A stretch of DNA of 46,704 nucleotides from Sinorhizobium fredii USDA 205. Lineage in GTDB: Bacteria > Pseudomonadota > Alphaproteobacteria > Rhizobiales > Rhizobiaceae. The notes beneath the pieces were generated by a model, which saw only the letters and a program-made list of their open reading frames with translations, was not told where the DNA came from and did no database searches. The translations under genes and the position numbers were made by a program. The DNA lies in contig NZ_AUTC01000155.1 of NCBI RefSeq assembly GCF_001461695.1, positions 1-46,704 of the forward strand, written 5' to 3'. Below are positions 8,753-17,387 of the stretch, in pieces (the first letter of the stretch is position 1; each line of letters begins with the position of its first letter).

Positions 8753-8850
8753 TTCTAATCGATACATTATGTGATCTTTTTAGCCCAGAACGTGAACATC
8801 CTCGCAACAAGCCGCGCACAGGGCTCGTGAAGAACGGCTCCATTCGACCC
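8753..8850 (+). repeat. Dispersed 98-bp repeat, copy 1
   Basis: This stretch, starting TTCTAATCGATACATTATG and ending CATTCGACCC, recurs at 22,736-22,833 in the same orientation with about eleven differences by eye and no gaps. Weaker matching continues to about 8952 and 22,892 (the GATCCCATCG-like segment). It lies in a gene-free gap, so it is an interspersed intergenic element or a mobile-element relic rather than part of a gene. Confidence 0.85.
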
Positions 8851-8949
8851 GATGCCGCCTTGAAATCTTCTGTGGGAAGGTCATCAATGTCCACATTGCA
8901 GTCATTGCCTCGCAGAGAGAACGCGTGTCGGCCTGATCCCATCGCGGCC

Positions 8950-9585
8950 TTAGGAGTCTGCAATGCACGGTTCAGCAGCAGAGGCATCGGAAATGGCGGC
9001 TCGGAAAAGCGCGCGCGCCGACCATTGCATCAGGCGGGTCGCCTCTTCGCGCGACAGGCCGCCTATGTCGGTCAGCCATACGAGCGCCTCTATCCCGCAT
9101 GCGGCTCTGATCGCCAGAGCAAGACGCCTCAGTTCCGCTTGCGGGATACGTTCGCTGAGCGGTGCCATTGCCTCCAAAATCCAGCCAACCGCACGCCCTT
9201 GCCTCAGTACAAGGTGCTCATGGGAGCCAAGCTCGGGATCGAGGGAGAGCCGCAGCATCGTGCGCAACTCAGGTTCATTCTCGACAGTAAGTTCCGCAAG
9301 CGTCTTCACCGCCAAGTCTATGCGAGCTTCCGGATCGGTTGGAGGATTATCTCCAAGCAGTGTGTGGAGGTCGATCTCAGGGTGCGCTGCAAGCAGCAAG
9401 GAGCGCTGGTTGGGGAAATATCGATAGGCGGTGGTGCGGGAAATGGCACCCGCATCGGCCGCCTGCTCGACTGTCGGCGTGATTCCTTCGGTCAGCAATC
9501 GACGGGTGGCTTCGACTAAAGCGCGACGCGTACGCGCCTTTTGCTGTTTCCGGCCAGTACATTCATATGGAACTGACATGCTCAT
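8950..9585 (-). CDS. TetR/AcrR-family transcriptional regulator
   Basis: About 211 residues with an N-terminal TetR helix-turn-helix: KARTRRALVEATRRLL leads to TVEQAADAGAISRTTAYRYF (the recognition helix), NQRSLL following. The variable helical C-terminal part would bind ligand and form the dimer. ATG at 9585 is preferred to the TTG at 9606 because an imperfect palindrome immediately upstream (9588-9603) would then be a promoter-side site. It is divergent from the cupin gene across a short gap, the usual arrangement for a repressor controlling itself and its neighbour. The inducer is unknown. Confidence 0.87.
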   Translation of the reverse strand: MSMSVPYECTGRKQQKARTRRALVEATRRLLTEGITPTVEQAADAGAISRTTAYRYFPNQRSLLLAAHPEIDLHTLLGDNPPTDPEARIDLAVKTLAELTVENEPELRTMLRLSLDPELGSHEHLVLRQGRAVGWILEAMAPLSERIPQAELRRLALAIRAACGIEALVWLTDIGGLSREEATRLMQWSARALFRAAISDASAAEPCIADS

Positions 9586-9587
9586 TA

Positions 9588-9603
9588 TGGTATCGTTATC
9601 CCA
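9588..9603. promoter_or_regulatory. Possible TetR operator
   Basis: The 16-bp site TGGTATCGTTATCCCA is an imperfect palindrome (10 of 16 positions symmetric, ends TGG/CCA). It lies just upstream of the TetR start in the divergent gap, where an autoregulatory operator is expected. Weak on sequence alone. Confidence 0.35.
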
Positions 9604-9653
9604 CAATAGAATTTAGGCGCCATATATAGTCCGACTTGCTATGGGAGGAAAGC

Positions 9654-10127
9654 ATGATGCTCACTGCGATGTCGGCGACCGGTTCTGCTCAGGATCGCTT
9701 CTGGTGGCAGGGTAGCTTGATGATCATCAAGGCTCGCGCTGCCGATACGGGCGGGGCGCTCGGCTTGGTGGAGGCCAGTTTCCCCGAGGGGTTCGGTCCG
9801 CCGCTGCACGTTCATCATCGCGAGGACGAAGCCTTTTATGTGCTCGAGGGCAAGATCCGCTTTCTTCAAGGCGACACCGACTTTGTGGCCGGTCCCGGTA
9901 CATTTGTCTGGGGCCCGCGCGGCGTCCCGCACGCGTTCAAAGTTGAGCCCGGCGGCGCGCGGGCGCTCGTCATGGTCACGCCAGGCGGGTTAGAGGAAAT
10001 GTTCGCTGTCGGCGGAATGCCCGCAGGCGACTTGGCCGAGGCGCCAGCCGTTCCGTATGACCCCGCAGCGGCAGCTGCCTTGGCGGAAAGGTTCGGATTC
10101 GAGGTCGTCGGTCCACAGCTTGCCTGA
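9654..10127 (+). CDS. Cupin-domain protein
   Basis: A 157-residue single-domain cupin. The first motif is PPLHVHHREDEAFYVLEG (His, His, Glu metal ligands about 54-60) and the second is GPRGVPHAF with the later His, so the metal site appears intact. It resembles the small quercetin-dioxygenase-like cupins, but the substrate cannot be read from sequence. The ATG at 9654 is chosen for the GGGAGGA ribosome site at 9643-9649. It is divergent from the TetR gene, which probably represses it. Confidence 0.85.
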   Translation: MMLTAMSATGSAQDRFWWQGSLMIIKARAADTGGALGLVEASFPEGFGPPLHVHHREDEAFYVLEGKIRFLQGDTDFVAGPGTFVWGPRGVPHAFKVEPGGARALVMVTPGGLEEMFAVGGMPAGDLAEAPAVPYDPAAAAALAERFGFEVVGPQLA

Positions 10128-10197
10128 ATGATATCGGACTTGCAGCTGAAAATGCGGGTACCGCGAGCATCCCCCTTCTTGGCCCGGCGATCGTGGT

Positions 10198-10213
10198 CGT
10201 CGGCAACCCGACG
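10198..10213. terminator. Short hairpin between convergent genes
   Basis: CGTCGG and CCGACG flank CAAC, a perfect six-base stem in the gap between the convergent cupin and cyclase genes. There is no T-run, so it is a weak terminator candidate. Confidence 0.35.
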
Positions 10214-10247
10214 CTAGGATGAGCGAAGCCCTCAGGCCTTTACTAAA

Positions 10248-13200
10248 TCATTGCGATCCGGTTTCAGCCTCTGGATGGCGACGGATCGCGCCCCCAAATT
10301 CGTCGAGGAGGCTCTTGGCCTCGACGAGATCCGGCCTGTCGAAGCCTTCGGTAAACCAGCCGTAGATTGGACTGAGCAGGTCGCAGGCATCGCTCAGCCT
10401 TCCCTCGTCGTTCCACATCCGGGCGAGGCTGGTCGCGCAGCGCAACTGCCAGAGCCTTGCGTTCTGCTCGTCTGCAACGCCAAGGGCTTGATAGAAACAG
10501 GCCTCAGCCTCAGGTGAATCTGCCTTGGGAAGCGCCCGCAGCAGCTCACCCCTGACCCGATATAGCTCCGCCTCGATCCACCGGGTCTGCGTCCGATCGA
10601 TCTTCTCCAAGCCGGCCGCTACGAGGTTCAGGCCTGCTGCGGCTTGCTGGGTCTGCACTGTCAGTTCAGCGCGCAGGCACAGGAAATAGGGCGACAGTGC
10701 CTCGGCCTCTGTGGCCCGATAATCGTCGAAGCCGCGCTGCATGAGCGCGATGGCTTCCTCAAGCTGCCCGTTTCCCGCAACAGCCCAGCCGTGTACGACA
10801 TCGCCAAGAGCCTGATAGAGCGGGAAGCCGAGCTCTGCAGCAAGCGCGACGGCCGCTGTCGACTCCTCTAGGGCGTTGGGCACATCGTGGAGGAGTTGAA
10901 GGGTCATGCAGCCCCAGGAGAATGCCAGCGCCGAGGTATTCGCTTGCGAGAGGTCACCGGCGTGCCTGAGTGCCTCGTTGTGTCGGGCTGCCCCCTGTTC
11001 TGGATAGCCGAGCATCACGAGCACCTGAGAAAGCCAAACCAAGCACATCACGCGGGAATCGCTGGCATACGTAAAGGCCGAAGTCCGGTCTCGCTCCGGG
11101 TCGTAAAGCCGTGCGCCTGCCTCCAGATGGGCGCGGCTCTCGCCCAACCGCCCGAGCAGGCACAGAGTTACACCGACCATGCGATGGCCTGCGACGGTCG
11201 CCGAACCGTCACCTCGCTGCTCCCCCGCGCTCAGCAGGTCCCGTGCAAGTTTCAGGGCAGCATTCAGTTCGCCGCGGTGAACGTGATGGGCGCATCGCCC
11301 GTACAGCGCCTGAGGCAATTCCGGAACATCGACCAGCTCGAGGCACAGCTCATGGGCACGGGCATAGGTCGAGCCCGTCTCGGCTGCCGCGAAGCCCCGT
11401 GCATGCAGCCAGGAGTGACCAAGGGCCAGTTGCAGAACAAGCTCGCGCCTCAGCCGCTCGGGCCCTGGAGGCAGGCTACCAAGCACGTCCAGCCCCATGC
11501 GCAGATGTGCGATTGCCTCAACGAGCGCCGAGCGTCGCAGCGCTTGCTGGCCAGCGCGCTGCCAGTAGTCCACGGCCTCGTCGAGCAGCTTCGCTTCCCC
11601 GCAGTGCCTGGCGAGCAGTTCCGGCTCACGCTCCACCGTTTCCGGGAAGCGCGTCTCCAGGACGCGAACGATTTTGGCATGGATCTCCCGGCGGTTAGCC
11701 TTGAGAAGACTCTCATGCGCGGTGTCGCGCACCAGCGCGTGCTTGAAGGCATAGTTCGCCTCGGTTGGCGTGCCGTGGCGGAATACAAGCTCGGCCTCGA
11801 CAAGGCGCTCCAAGGCGGTCTGGAGCTCGGCTACGGGTAACGGCGACACCGCGCTGAGAAGCTGGAAGCCGAATTCTCGTCCGATGCAGGCCGCCACCTG
11901 CGCCACCTCCCTCACCCCTGGCACCCGATCCAGACGGGCCAGAAGCGACGCGTAGAGCGAAGCGGGCACCGTTCCTGGCGCTGTCATCCCGGTCTCGAGG
12001 ACAGCCTTCGTCAGTTCCTCGATGAACAGCGGCACGCCGTCGCTTCGAGCCGCGATTTCCCCCAGCACAGCCGGAGGAAGGCTGCTGCTGCCACTGAGGC
12101 GTGCGACGATTGCCTCGGCTTGGCGACGGTCAAGACGGTTGAGCGCAAGGCGCGTCATGTGCGAGTGCTCGCCCAGGTGCGGCTGGTTATCCGGCCGGGT
12201 TGTCAGGAGCATCAGGACCCTCGCGCCCACAACGCGATCGAGGATCTGGCCGATGAGCTCAAGGGTTGTCGGATCGATCCAATGTAAGTCTTCAACGACC
12301 ATCAGCACTGGTTTCCGGCGCTCGCGTCCGAGCAGTTGCTGGATCAACGCCATCTGCGTACGGGCCCGCCGCTGCTGTGGGCTAATGTCCAACGGGGGAT
12401 AGCGCGAGCCCGCCTCAATACCCAGAAGTCCAGCGATCAGTGGTGCCGCCTCTGAGATGTCCTTTACTCCCCGACGCAGCAGCGTCTCGAGTTTATTCAA
12501 CTTCTGCTCGTCGCCATCGTCGTGCCCGAAACCAGCCGCAAGAAGGAGTTGCTGCACCACCGGCCAAAGCGGGGTACCGGTGTAATGAGGCGAGCACTGG
12601 TAGCGCAGGGCGATATGAGCGTCCGCCGCAACACGATCGAGCAATGCCTGCACCAATCGGGACTTGCCAATGCCAGCTTCGCCGACCAGGAGAACCGCCT
12701 TGCCATCTCCCATTATTGACTGCCGCCATCTCCTTAGGACGAGAGCCAGTTCCTGATCGCGCCCGACCATGGGCGTCGCGCGGCCGGATTGCCGGGCCTC
12801 GAACCGGCTCTCCGACAAGTGCGGGCGAAGAACCACAAAACCGCTGACGGGCTGATTAAACCCTTTGAGCCGGATCGGTCCGAGATCGCGCAAATCGAAC
12901 GCGTCGCCCAGAAGCCGGCGCGTTCCGGCTGCGATAACCACGGTCCCGCAGGAGGCGACTTCCTGCAATCGCGCCGCGAGGTTCGGCGTTTCGCCAACCA
13001 CGGCTTCCTCGCGTGCCGCGCCATCTCCGATCAGGTCGCCGACGATCACGAGGCCCGTTGCGATGCCGACTCGTGCCGCGAGCGGCTCTCCGAATGGAGT
13101 GGAAAGCTGTTTAACGGCCTGAACGATCGTCAGACCTGCCTGCACGGCGCGCTCGGCATCATCCTCGTTCGCACGAGGCCAACCGAAATAGGCCAGCACC

Positions 13201-13595
13201 CCATCACCCATAAGCTTGGCAAGATGCCCACCCCCACGGGCGATCTCGCCCATGACAGCATTCTGGTATGCGCGCAGGACCTGACGCATGTCCTCAGGAT
13301 CGAGACGCGATGATAGAGCCGTCGAACCAACCAAATCAACGAACATGATGGTAAGCTGTCGCCGCTCTGCTTGACCCATCGCCGATGCGACTGCCGACGG
13401 CCCGCTGGCCGGTCTGTGCAGTTCTGCGATGGCGGCCAGAAGCTGTTTGCGGTGTCCGAGCGACACTACACCGAGCTCCCGCAGGTCACCGTCAGTTAGA
13501 GTGGGAAGCAGGCTCGCATCAATATCATTATCGCAAAACGCGCGCTCGTACTGGCCGAGCCCCAGGCCGAGTAGCCACGCCCTAATGCTTACCAC
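10248..13595 (-). CDS. SAM domain / nucleotide cyclase / AAA ATPase / TPR regulator
   Basis: About 1,115 residues. Order: a SAM-like N-terminal domain (WLLGLGLGQYERAF, about 6-60); a class III adenylate/guanylate cyclase domain (about 75-260) with IMFVDLVGST (metal Asp87) and KLMGDGVLAYF (second Asp131); an AAA-16 NTPase with Walker A GEAGIGKS at 305-312 and Walker B VLMVVEDLHW near 430; then a long helical TPR-like C-terminus. Both metal aspartates are present, so cyclase activity is plausible. The GTG at 13595 fits the start of the SAM fold better than the upstream start at 13754, which adds an unstructured Arg/Pro-rich lead. It is a stand-alone signalling protein of a type common in rhizobia; its signal and target are unknown. 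Confidence 0.88.
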   Translation of the reverse strand: MVSIRAWLLGLGLGQYERAFCDNDIDASLLPTLTDGDLRELGVVSLGHRKQLLAAIAELHRPASGPSAVASAMGQAERRQLTIMFVDLVGSTALSSRLDPEDMRQVLRAYQNAVMGEIARGGGHLAKLMGDGVLAYFGWPRANEDDAERAVQAGLTIVQAVKQLSTPFGEPLAARVGIATGLVIVGDLIGDGAAREEAVVGETPNLAARLQEVASCGTVVIAAGTRRLLGDAFDLRDLGPIRLKGFNQPVSGFVVLRPHLSESRFEARQSGRATPMVGRDQELALVLRRWRQSIMGDGKAVLLVGEAGIGKSRLVQALLDRVAADAHIALRYQCSPHYTGTPLWPVVQQLLLAAGFGHDDGDEQKLNKLETLLRRGVKDISEAAPLIAGLLGIEAGSRYPPLDISPQQRRARTQMALIQQLLGRERRKPVLMVVEDLHWIDPTTLELIGQILDRVVGARVLMLLTTRPDNQPHLGEHSHMTRLALNRLDRRQAEAIVARLSGSSSLPPAVLGEIAARSDGVPLFIEELTKAVLETGMTAPGTVPASLYASLLARLDRVPGVREVAQVAACIGREFGFQLLSAVSPLPVAELQTALERLVEAELVFRHGTPTEANYAFKHALVRDTAHESLLKANRREIHAKIVRVLETRFPETVEREPELLARHCGEAKLLDEAVDYWQRAGQQALRRSALVEAIAHLRMGLDVLGSLPPGPERLRRELVLQLALGHSWLHARGFAAAETGSTYARAHELCLELVDVPELPQALYGRCAHHVHRGELNAALKLARDLLSAGEQRGDGSATVAGHRMVGVTLCLLGRLGESRAHLEAGARLYDPERDRTSAFTYASDSRVMCLVWLSQVLVMLGYPEQGAARHNEALRHAGDLSQANTSALAFSWGCMTLQLLHDVPNALEESTAAVALAAELGFPLYQALGDVVHGWAVAGNGQLEEAIALMQRGFDDYRATEAEALSPYFLCLRAELTVQTQQAAAGLNLVAAGLEKIDRTQTRWIEAELYRVRGELLRALPKADSPEAEACFYQALGVADEQNARLWQLRCATSLARMWNDEGRLSDACDLLSPIYGWFTEGFDRPDLVEAKSLLDEFGGAIRRHPEAETGSQ

Positions 13596-13769
13596 GTCCC
13601 CATTACAGGATCTCACGGGTTGCCCAATACCCAAATATACACGAGCGAGCGGGCGGGGTCTGCCGCAAACTGGGCCGAACCTCCGATCGGGCGCGGACGG
13701 GCCAAAATCGCTCGCGTCTTCGAAGCTGATATCGAGGGCCTGGCTAAACCGCACGCACCAGACGGTCGC

Positions 13770-13991
13770 TCAGCGAACCGGCGGCACTGGCGTAATCGGC
13801 CGCTCCTGTTCATCTGGATCAAGGGGTGGAATCGGTTCGGGCTCCGGAGCTGGTTCCTTGCCCGGTTTGTCGCCGGGATCTGGCTCGCGACCGGGCGTCG
13901 GCATAGGCGGTTCGTCTTCGCGTCGCGGTTCCTGCTGCGTTATCCAGACCGGGGCCAGTTCAGCAAGCAGACTTCTTATGAATTCCTTCAT
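13770..13991 (-). CDS. Small proline-rich hypothetical protein
   Basis: A 73-codon frame starting MKEFIRSLLAELAPVW, with a short amphipathic N-terminus and a tail dominated by Pro, Glu and Asp in irregular repeats (EPDPGD, PEPEPIPP), ending PITPVPPVR. The composition is biased but coherent and unlike out-of-frame GC-rich reading. No family or function is recognised. It lies upstream of the cyclase regulator on the same strand, with a 174-bp gap. Confidence 0.4.
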   Translation of the reverse strand: MKEFIRSLLAELAPVWITQQEPRREDEPPMPTPGREPDPGDKPGKEPAPEPEPIPPLDPDEQERPITPVPPVR

Positions 13992-14236
13992 CGATCGCTT
14001 TCCCGAGGTAAGCCGAAAGGCAACCATGTGTTCACAATCGCCATGAAGCCATATGGCCGGGAGATGTCTTCTGACAACGCAGCCGATCTGCATCTTGTCT
14101 TCGAGCTGGTCGCAGTTCGTATTTGGCGCGTGTCCAGGGCTTTGCAATCAGGCGTGTTGCGATATCGACCAGATTTTGTCGACGGGAAAAGCACTCTCGG
14201 GCAGTGTGACAAGGGCTGCTAGGTATGCTCAGCCGG

Positions 14237-14253
14237 ACCCCGCCGAGCGGGGT
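14237..14253. terminator. Terminator-like hairpin after csbD
   Basis: ACCCCGC and GCGGGGT enclose a three-base loop, extended by GG/CC pairs, 22 bp past the stop of the CsbD gene. It is strong but lacks a long T-run. Confidence 0.5.
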
Positions 14254-14274
14254 TCCGGGCGAGCGCGCGAGGCG

Positions 14275-14484
14275 TTACCAATTCCAGGTCTGGCGATTAT
14301 ACCAATCGTCGATGTCGCGCCTGACACGGTCCCTCTCGATGCCGTAGCGTTCCTGGATCTTGCCTTCGAGCTGGTCACGGTTGCCGGCGATCTCGTCCAA
14401 CTCGTCGTCGGTAAGCTGACCCCACTGCTCTTTGATCTTGCCTTTGACCTGCTTCCAGTTTCCTTCAATGCGGTTCCAGTCCAT
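14275..14484 (-). CDS. CsbD-family stress protein
   Basis: A 69-residue CsbD-like protein: MDWNRIEGNWKQVKGKIKEQWG then LTDDELDEIAG and the GKIQERYGI repeat that define the family. These small hydrophilic helical proteins accumulate under general stress; the exact role is not settled. The ATG at 14484 follows a GGAGG ribosome site, so the in-frame start at 14505 is rejected. It is transcribed alone. Confidence 0.93.
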   Translation of the reverse strand: MDWNRIEGNWKQVKGKIKEQWGQLTDDELDEIAGNRDQLEGKIQERYGIERDRVRRDIDDWYNRQTWNW

Positions 14485-14703
14485 CGCTGATCCTCCGGAT
14501 CTCACATGCTGTGAAGCTCAAACCAGCAACACCGCATTTTGTTCTGCTTGCCCTCACGTGCTAATTCGAGACGATAGACGTAGTTCCCCAGACGACCCGG
14601 AGGCAATACGGGCACCGCGGTAGCGCATGCATTGGACGCCGTCTCTGAATTCCGGTGGCGGTCTTTGTTCCGGAGACAACGACCGAAAGGGGCAAAGTCG
14701 CTC

Positions 14704-15231
14704 ATCCGTCAAGAGGGTGCTGAGGTTTTCGTCCAGGGAGCATCGTGGCATGAGGCAAACGAGCGCGCTCTTGAGCCAGTCGATGCAGATACCGCATTCA
14801 TACACCCTTTCGATGATCCGATCTTGTGGACCGGGCACGCGACGATGATTGATGAGGTTGTGCGAGCAGGCGCGGCCTTCGATGCCGTCGTTCTTTCGGT
14901 TGGCCGTGGAGGGCTTCTATCCGGCGTCGCAGAACGGCTGGCGCGAAATGGACTTCAAGATATTCCGATCATCGCCGCCGAGACCGACGCGCGGCGACTC
15001 TGTCAGCCTCGGTGAGGGCTGGGGAACTGGAAGGGATACCTGCCATCACCAGCATTGCAACTTTCGTTTCCTCGATGATCATCGGGTGCTCGTGGAGCCG
15101 GGATGCAGCGCAGCACACGCGGTAGCGTACTCACATGGTGAGCAACTGGCGCGCTATGAGCGCGTCCTGATCGTCGTTCGCGGCGGGTCGACGGCTTCGG
15201 TCAATCAGTTGCAAGCCTGCGAGCGTCCTGA
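14704..15231 (+). pseudogene. PLP-dependent serine/threonine dehydratase-like remnant
   Basis: The remains of a fold-type II PLP enzyme of the serine/threonine dehydratase group. Frame 1 gives AEVFVQGASWHEANERAL and FIHPFDDPILWTGHATMIDEV, then the glycine loop as SVGRGGLLSG with one Gly changed to Arg. The reading then passes through another frame (ITSIAT segment) and resumes as FLDDHRVLVEPGC and VLIVVRGGSTASV in a third. The N-terminal part with the PLP-binding lysine is missing, and there is an internal deletion around 15060. It cannot be functional. The C-terminal Ser-Thr region of the cofactor site is still recognisable. Confidence 0.75.
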
Positions 15232-15240
15232 CGACCTTTC

Positions 15241-15557
15241 CACCCAACCGCGACGCTGACGAAGGCGAATTCTCGACCCAATGCGGTCACTCGCGGCCGC
15301 GCCACGAATGGCTCCGTGAACTTTCGTTGCGGACGTTTGTACGACTGCGCCGTCGCGTGCCGCATACCAAGGGGCCGCAAACTCGCCTCCTAATCAGCGC
15401 GCGTCCCACCGTTCACACTCGCTCATTGCGGACACGCGGATTAGGTGTAGCATGATCGTTTGCTGATATTCGGTCGGTTTTGCGCTTCGCGCTGAACGAG
15501 GACCCGCGAAACTCCACATGACGGCCGATTGACACCCATGTCTTGGGAGGACGTGTC
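15241..15557. other. Gap upstream of the peroxidase gene
   Basis: About 320 bp with no gene I can support. It should contain the promoter of the cytochrome c peroxidase gene, but no clear -35/-10 pair stands out. Confidence 0.4.
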
Positions 15558-16907
15558 ATGCAAGGGCGCGGGCGGGTTTCTGCGATATTTCTGGTTCTTC
15601 TGCTATCGACGGCTCTCATTCCGGCCGCTGCTCAAATGAGCAAGAAGGCAGCAAGCGGTAAGGATTTCGAAGCTGCGGTAGCCGAGCAGGCGAAGCGGTA
15701 TATGGAAGAAGGACGCGAGACGTTCCGCTTCGACACATTCGGCAGCGAGGATTTTTGGGGCGGCAAGCTGAAGCTTCACGAGGCGATAGCGGGCGAAAAG
15801 GCCGGGGGCGTCGGACCGGGCCTCAGCCCCGAAAAGGCTCTCGAGCTTGGATTGAAGGTCGATGTGAACGCGATCCCGAAGGAGGTGGCCGAGGCGCTCA
15901 ACAAGGGTGAGGTCGATCTCAAGGACCCGGCCAGCACCCTCGTCCTGCTCAAGTCCAATGCCGTCGTCGGCGTGACCGGCTTCTTTGGCGAGGATGGCAA
16001 GACGTTAAGGTCCGTAGGCATCCAATGCTCACTATGCCATTCGACAGTCGACGATGCCTATGCGCCCGGAATAGGGCACCGCCTCGACGGCTGGCCCAAT
16101 CGTGATCTCAACATCGGCGCGATCGTCGCCTTGGCGCCCGATCTGACCGCCTTTACCGACATGCTGCAGCTTAGCGAAGAAGAGGTGAAAAAGGCGCTCG
16201 AGGCCTGGGGTCCCGGGAAATTCGATGCCGAGCTCAATCTCGACGGCAAGGCCTTCCGGCCGGACGGAAAAACCGCAGCCACGCTCAACCCTGCCGCCTT
16301 CGGACTGGCGGGCGTGAACAACCACACATGGACTGGCTCATGGGGTACGGTAAGTTACTGGAATGCTTACGTCGGCAATCTGGAAATGCATGGAAAAGGC
16401 GTGTTCTTCGATCCTCGGCTGGACGACGCCAAGAAATATCCGGTCGCCGCCAGGACGAAGCAGGGCCACAAGCAGGACAAGGAGGACCGGATCACTGCCA
16501 AGCTGCCTGCCCTCCACTTTTACCAGCTTGCGCTGCCGACACCAAAACCGCCGGCAGGCGCCTTCGACACTGCCGCCGCGGAAAATGGAAAGGCCCTCTT
16601 CAACGACAAGGGCAAATGCGCCACTTGCCACGTTCCCCCGATCTTCACCGAGCCGGGATGGAACTTGCACAAGGCGGAGGAGATCGGAATCGATGACTTC
16701 CAGGCGATGCGCTCTCCGGACGAACGCTACCGGACGGCGCCTCTCCGTGCCCTGTGGGATGTGGAGAAGGTCCACAAGGGCGGGTTTTACCACGACGGTC
16801 GGTTCGCCACCCTTCGTGACGTCGTGGACCATTACGACCGCCACCTCGACCTCAAATTGACCGACGAGGAAAAAGGTGAGCTGATCGAATATCTCAAGTC
16901 GATCTGA
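15558..16907 (+). CDS. Di-haem cytochrome c peroxidase family protein
   Basis: A 449-residue exported protein. The signal peptide is hydrophobic and ends PAAAQ near residue 26. Two c-type haem motifs are present: CSLCH at 157-161 and CATCH at 354-358, the layout of bacterial di-haem cytochrome c peroxidase/MauG relatives acting in the periplasm. The segment RTAPLRALWDVEKVHKGGFYHDGRF near the C-terminus is typical of this group. It is longer than standard CcpA-type enzymes (about 330 residues), with about 110 extra residues before the first haem. The ATG at 15558 follows GGGAGGA at a good distance. It probably reduces peroxide or oxidises a substrate with electrons from a small cytochrome; the substrate is undefined. 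Confidence 0.88.
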   Translation: MQGRGRVSAIFLVLLLSTALIPAAAQMSKKAASGKDFEAAVAEQAKRYMEEGRETFRFDTFGSEDFWGGKLKLHEAIAGEKAGGVGPGLSPEKALELGLKVDVNAIPKEVAEALNKGEVDLKDPASTLVLLKSNAVVGVTGFFGEDGKTLRSVGIQCSLCHSTVDDAYAPGIGHRLDGWPNRDLNIGAIVALAPDLTAFTDMLQLSEEEVKKALEAWGPGKFDAELNLDGKAFRPDGKTAATLNPAAFGLAGVNNHTWTGSWGTVSYWNAYVGNLEMHGKGVFFDPRLDDAKKYPVAARTKQGHKQDKEDRITAKLPALHFYQLALPTPKPPAGAFDTAAAENGKALFNDKGKCATCHVPPIFTEPGWNLHKAEEIGIDDFQAMRSPDERYRTAPLRALWDVEKVHKGGFYHDGRFATLRDVVDHYDRHLDLKLTDEEKGELIEYLKSI

Positions 16908-17387
16908 CCAGTTCGGGCATCGCCTTCGTGAAAGGCAACCCTGAACCTCTGCTGCCCCATGGGCGGTGATGGCTGTCGGCGCCGTCGATGCGGTCGAGCC
17001 GTGGGGGCCGAAGAAGGTCGCGCTGCGCCTGGATGACGTTGGCCGTGCCGCCGCTGCGGCGGTAGCTGCCGAATAGCCGAGCGCCGAGGCAGGTGCGAAA
17101 CCGGCAGGCCGCGGAGCCCGGCGGCCGAGACGACGCGGCGAAGCGCCGCGTCGGTCTCCCTGACCATGACGGCAAAGGCCGGCGCGACGATCAGATTGGC
17201 AACATCCGGCGTCTGGGGGAAGGCGATGGTGATCTCGTCAAGGAACTGCGAGAGGATGCGGCCGGCCCACCAGATCTTGGCAGTCGTCGGCAACGGCAGG
17301 TCCAGTCGAATGCCTTCGACGCCGACACACCGCAAACCCTTGCGCATAGGAGCAGTCCAGCCACGCGCCATGGGCGCGGCAAGTAAC
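16908..17387. other. Unrecognised stretch, possibly decayed coding DNA
   Basis: The minus strand has an open frame through here (in 16,832-17,542) containing the plausible-looking stretch LPLPTTAKIWWAGRILSQFL and TPDVANLIVAPAFAVM, which degrades into an Arg/Pro-rich shadow-like tail. It overlaps the 3' end of the exonuclease gene in another frame. It may be the relic of a gene, but I recognise no family and do not call it as a CDS. Confidence 0.3.

Noticed and set aside
10887..11840. 317-codon plus-strand ORF opposite the cyclase regulator
   Set aside because: Gln/Arg-rich shadow of the TPR region with no recognisable family or ribosome site.
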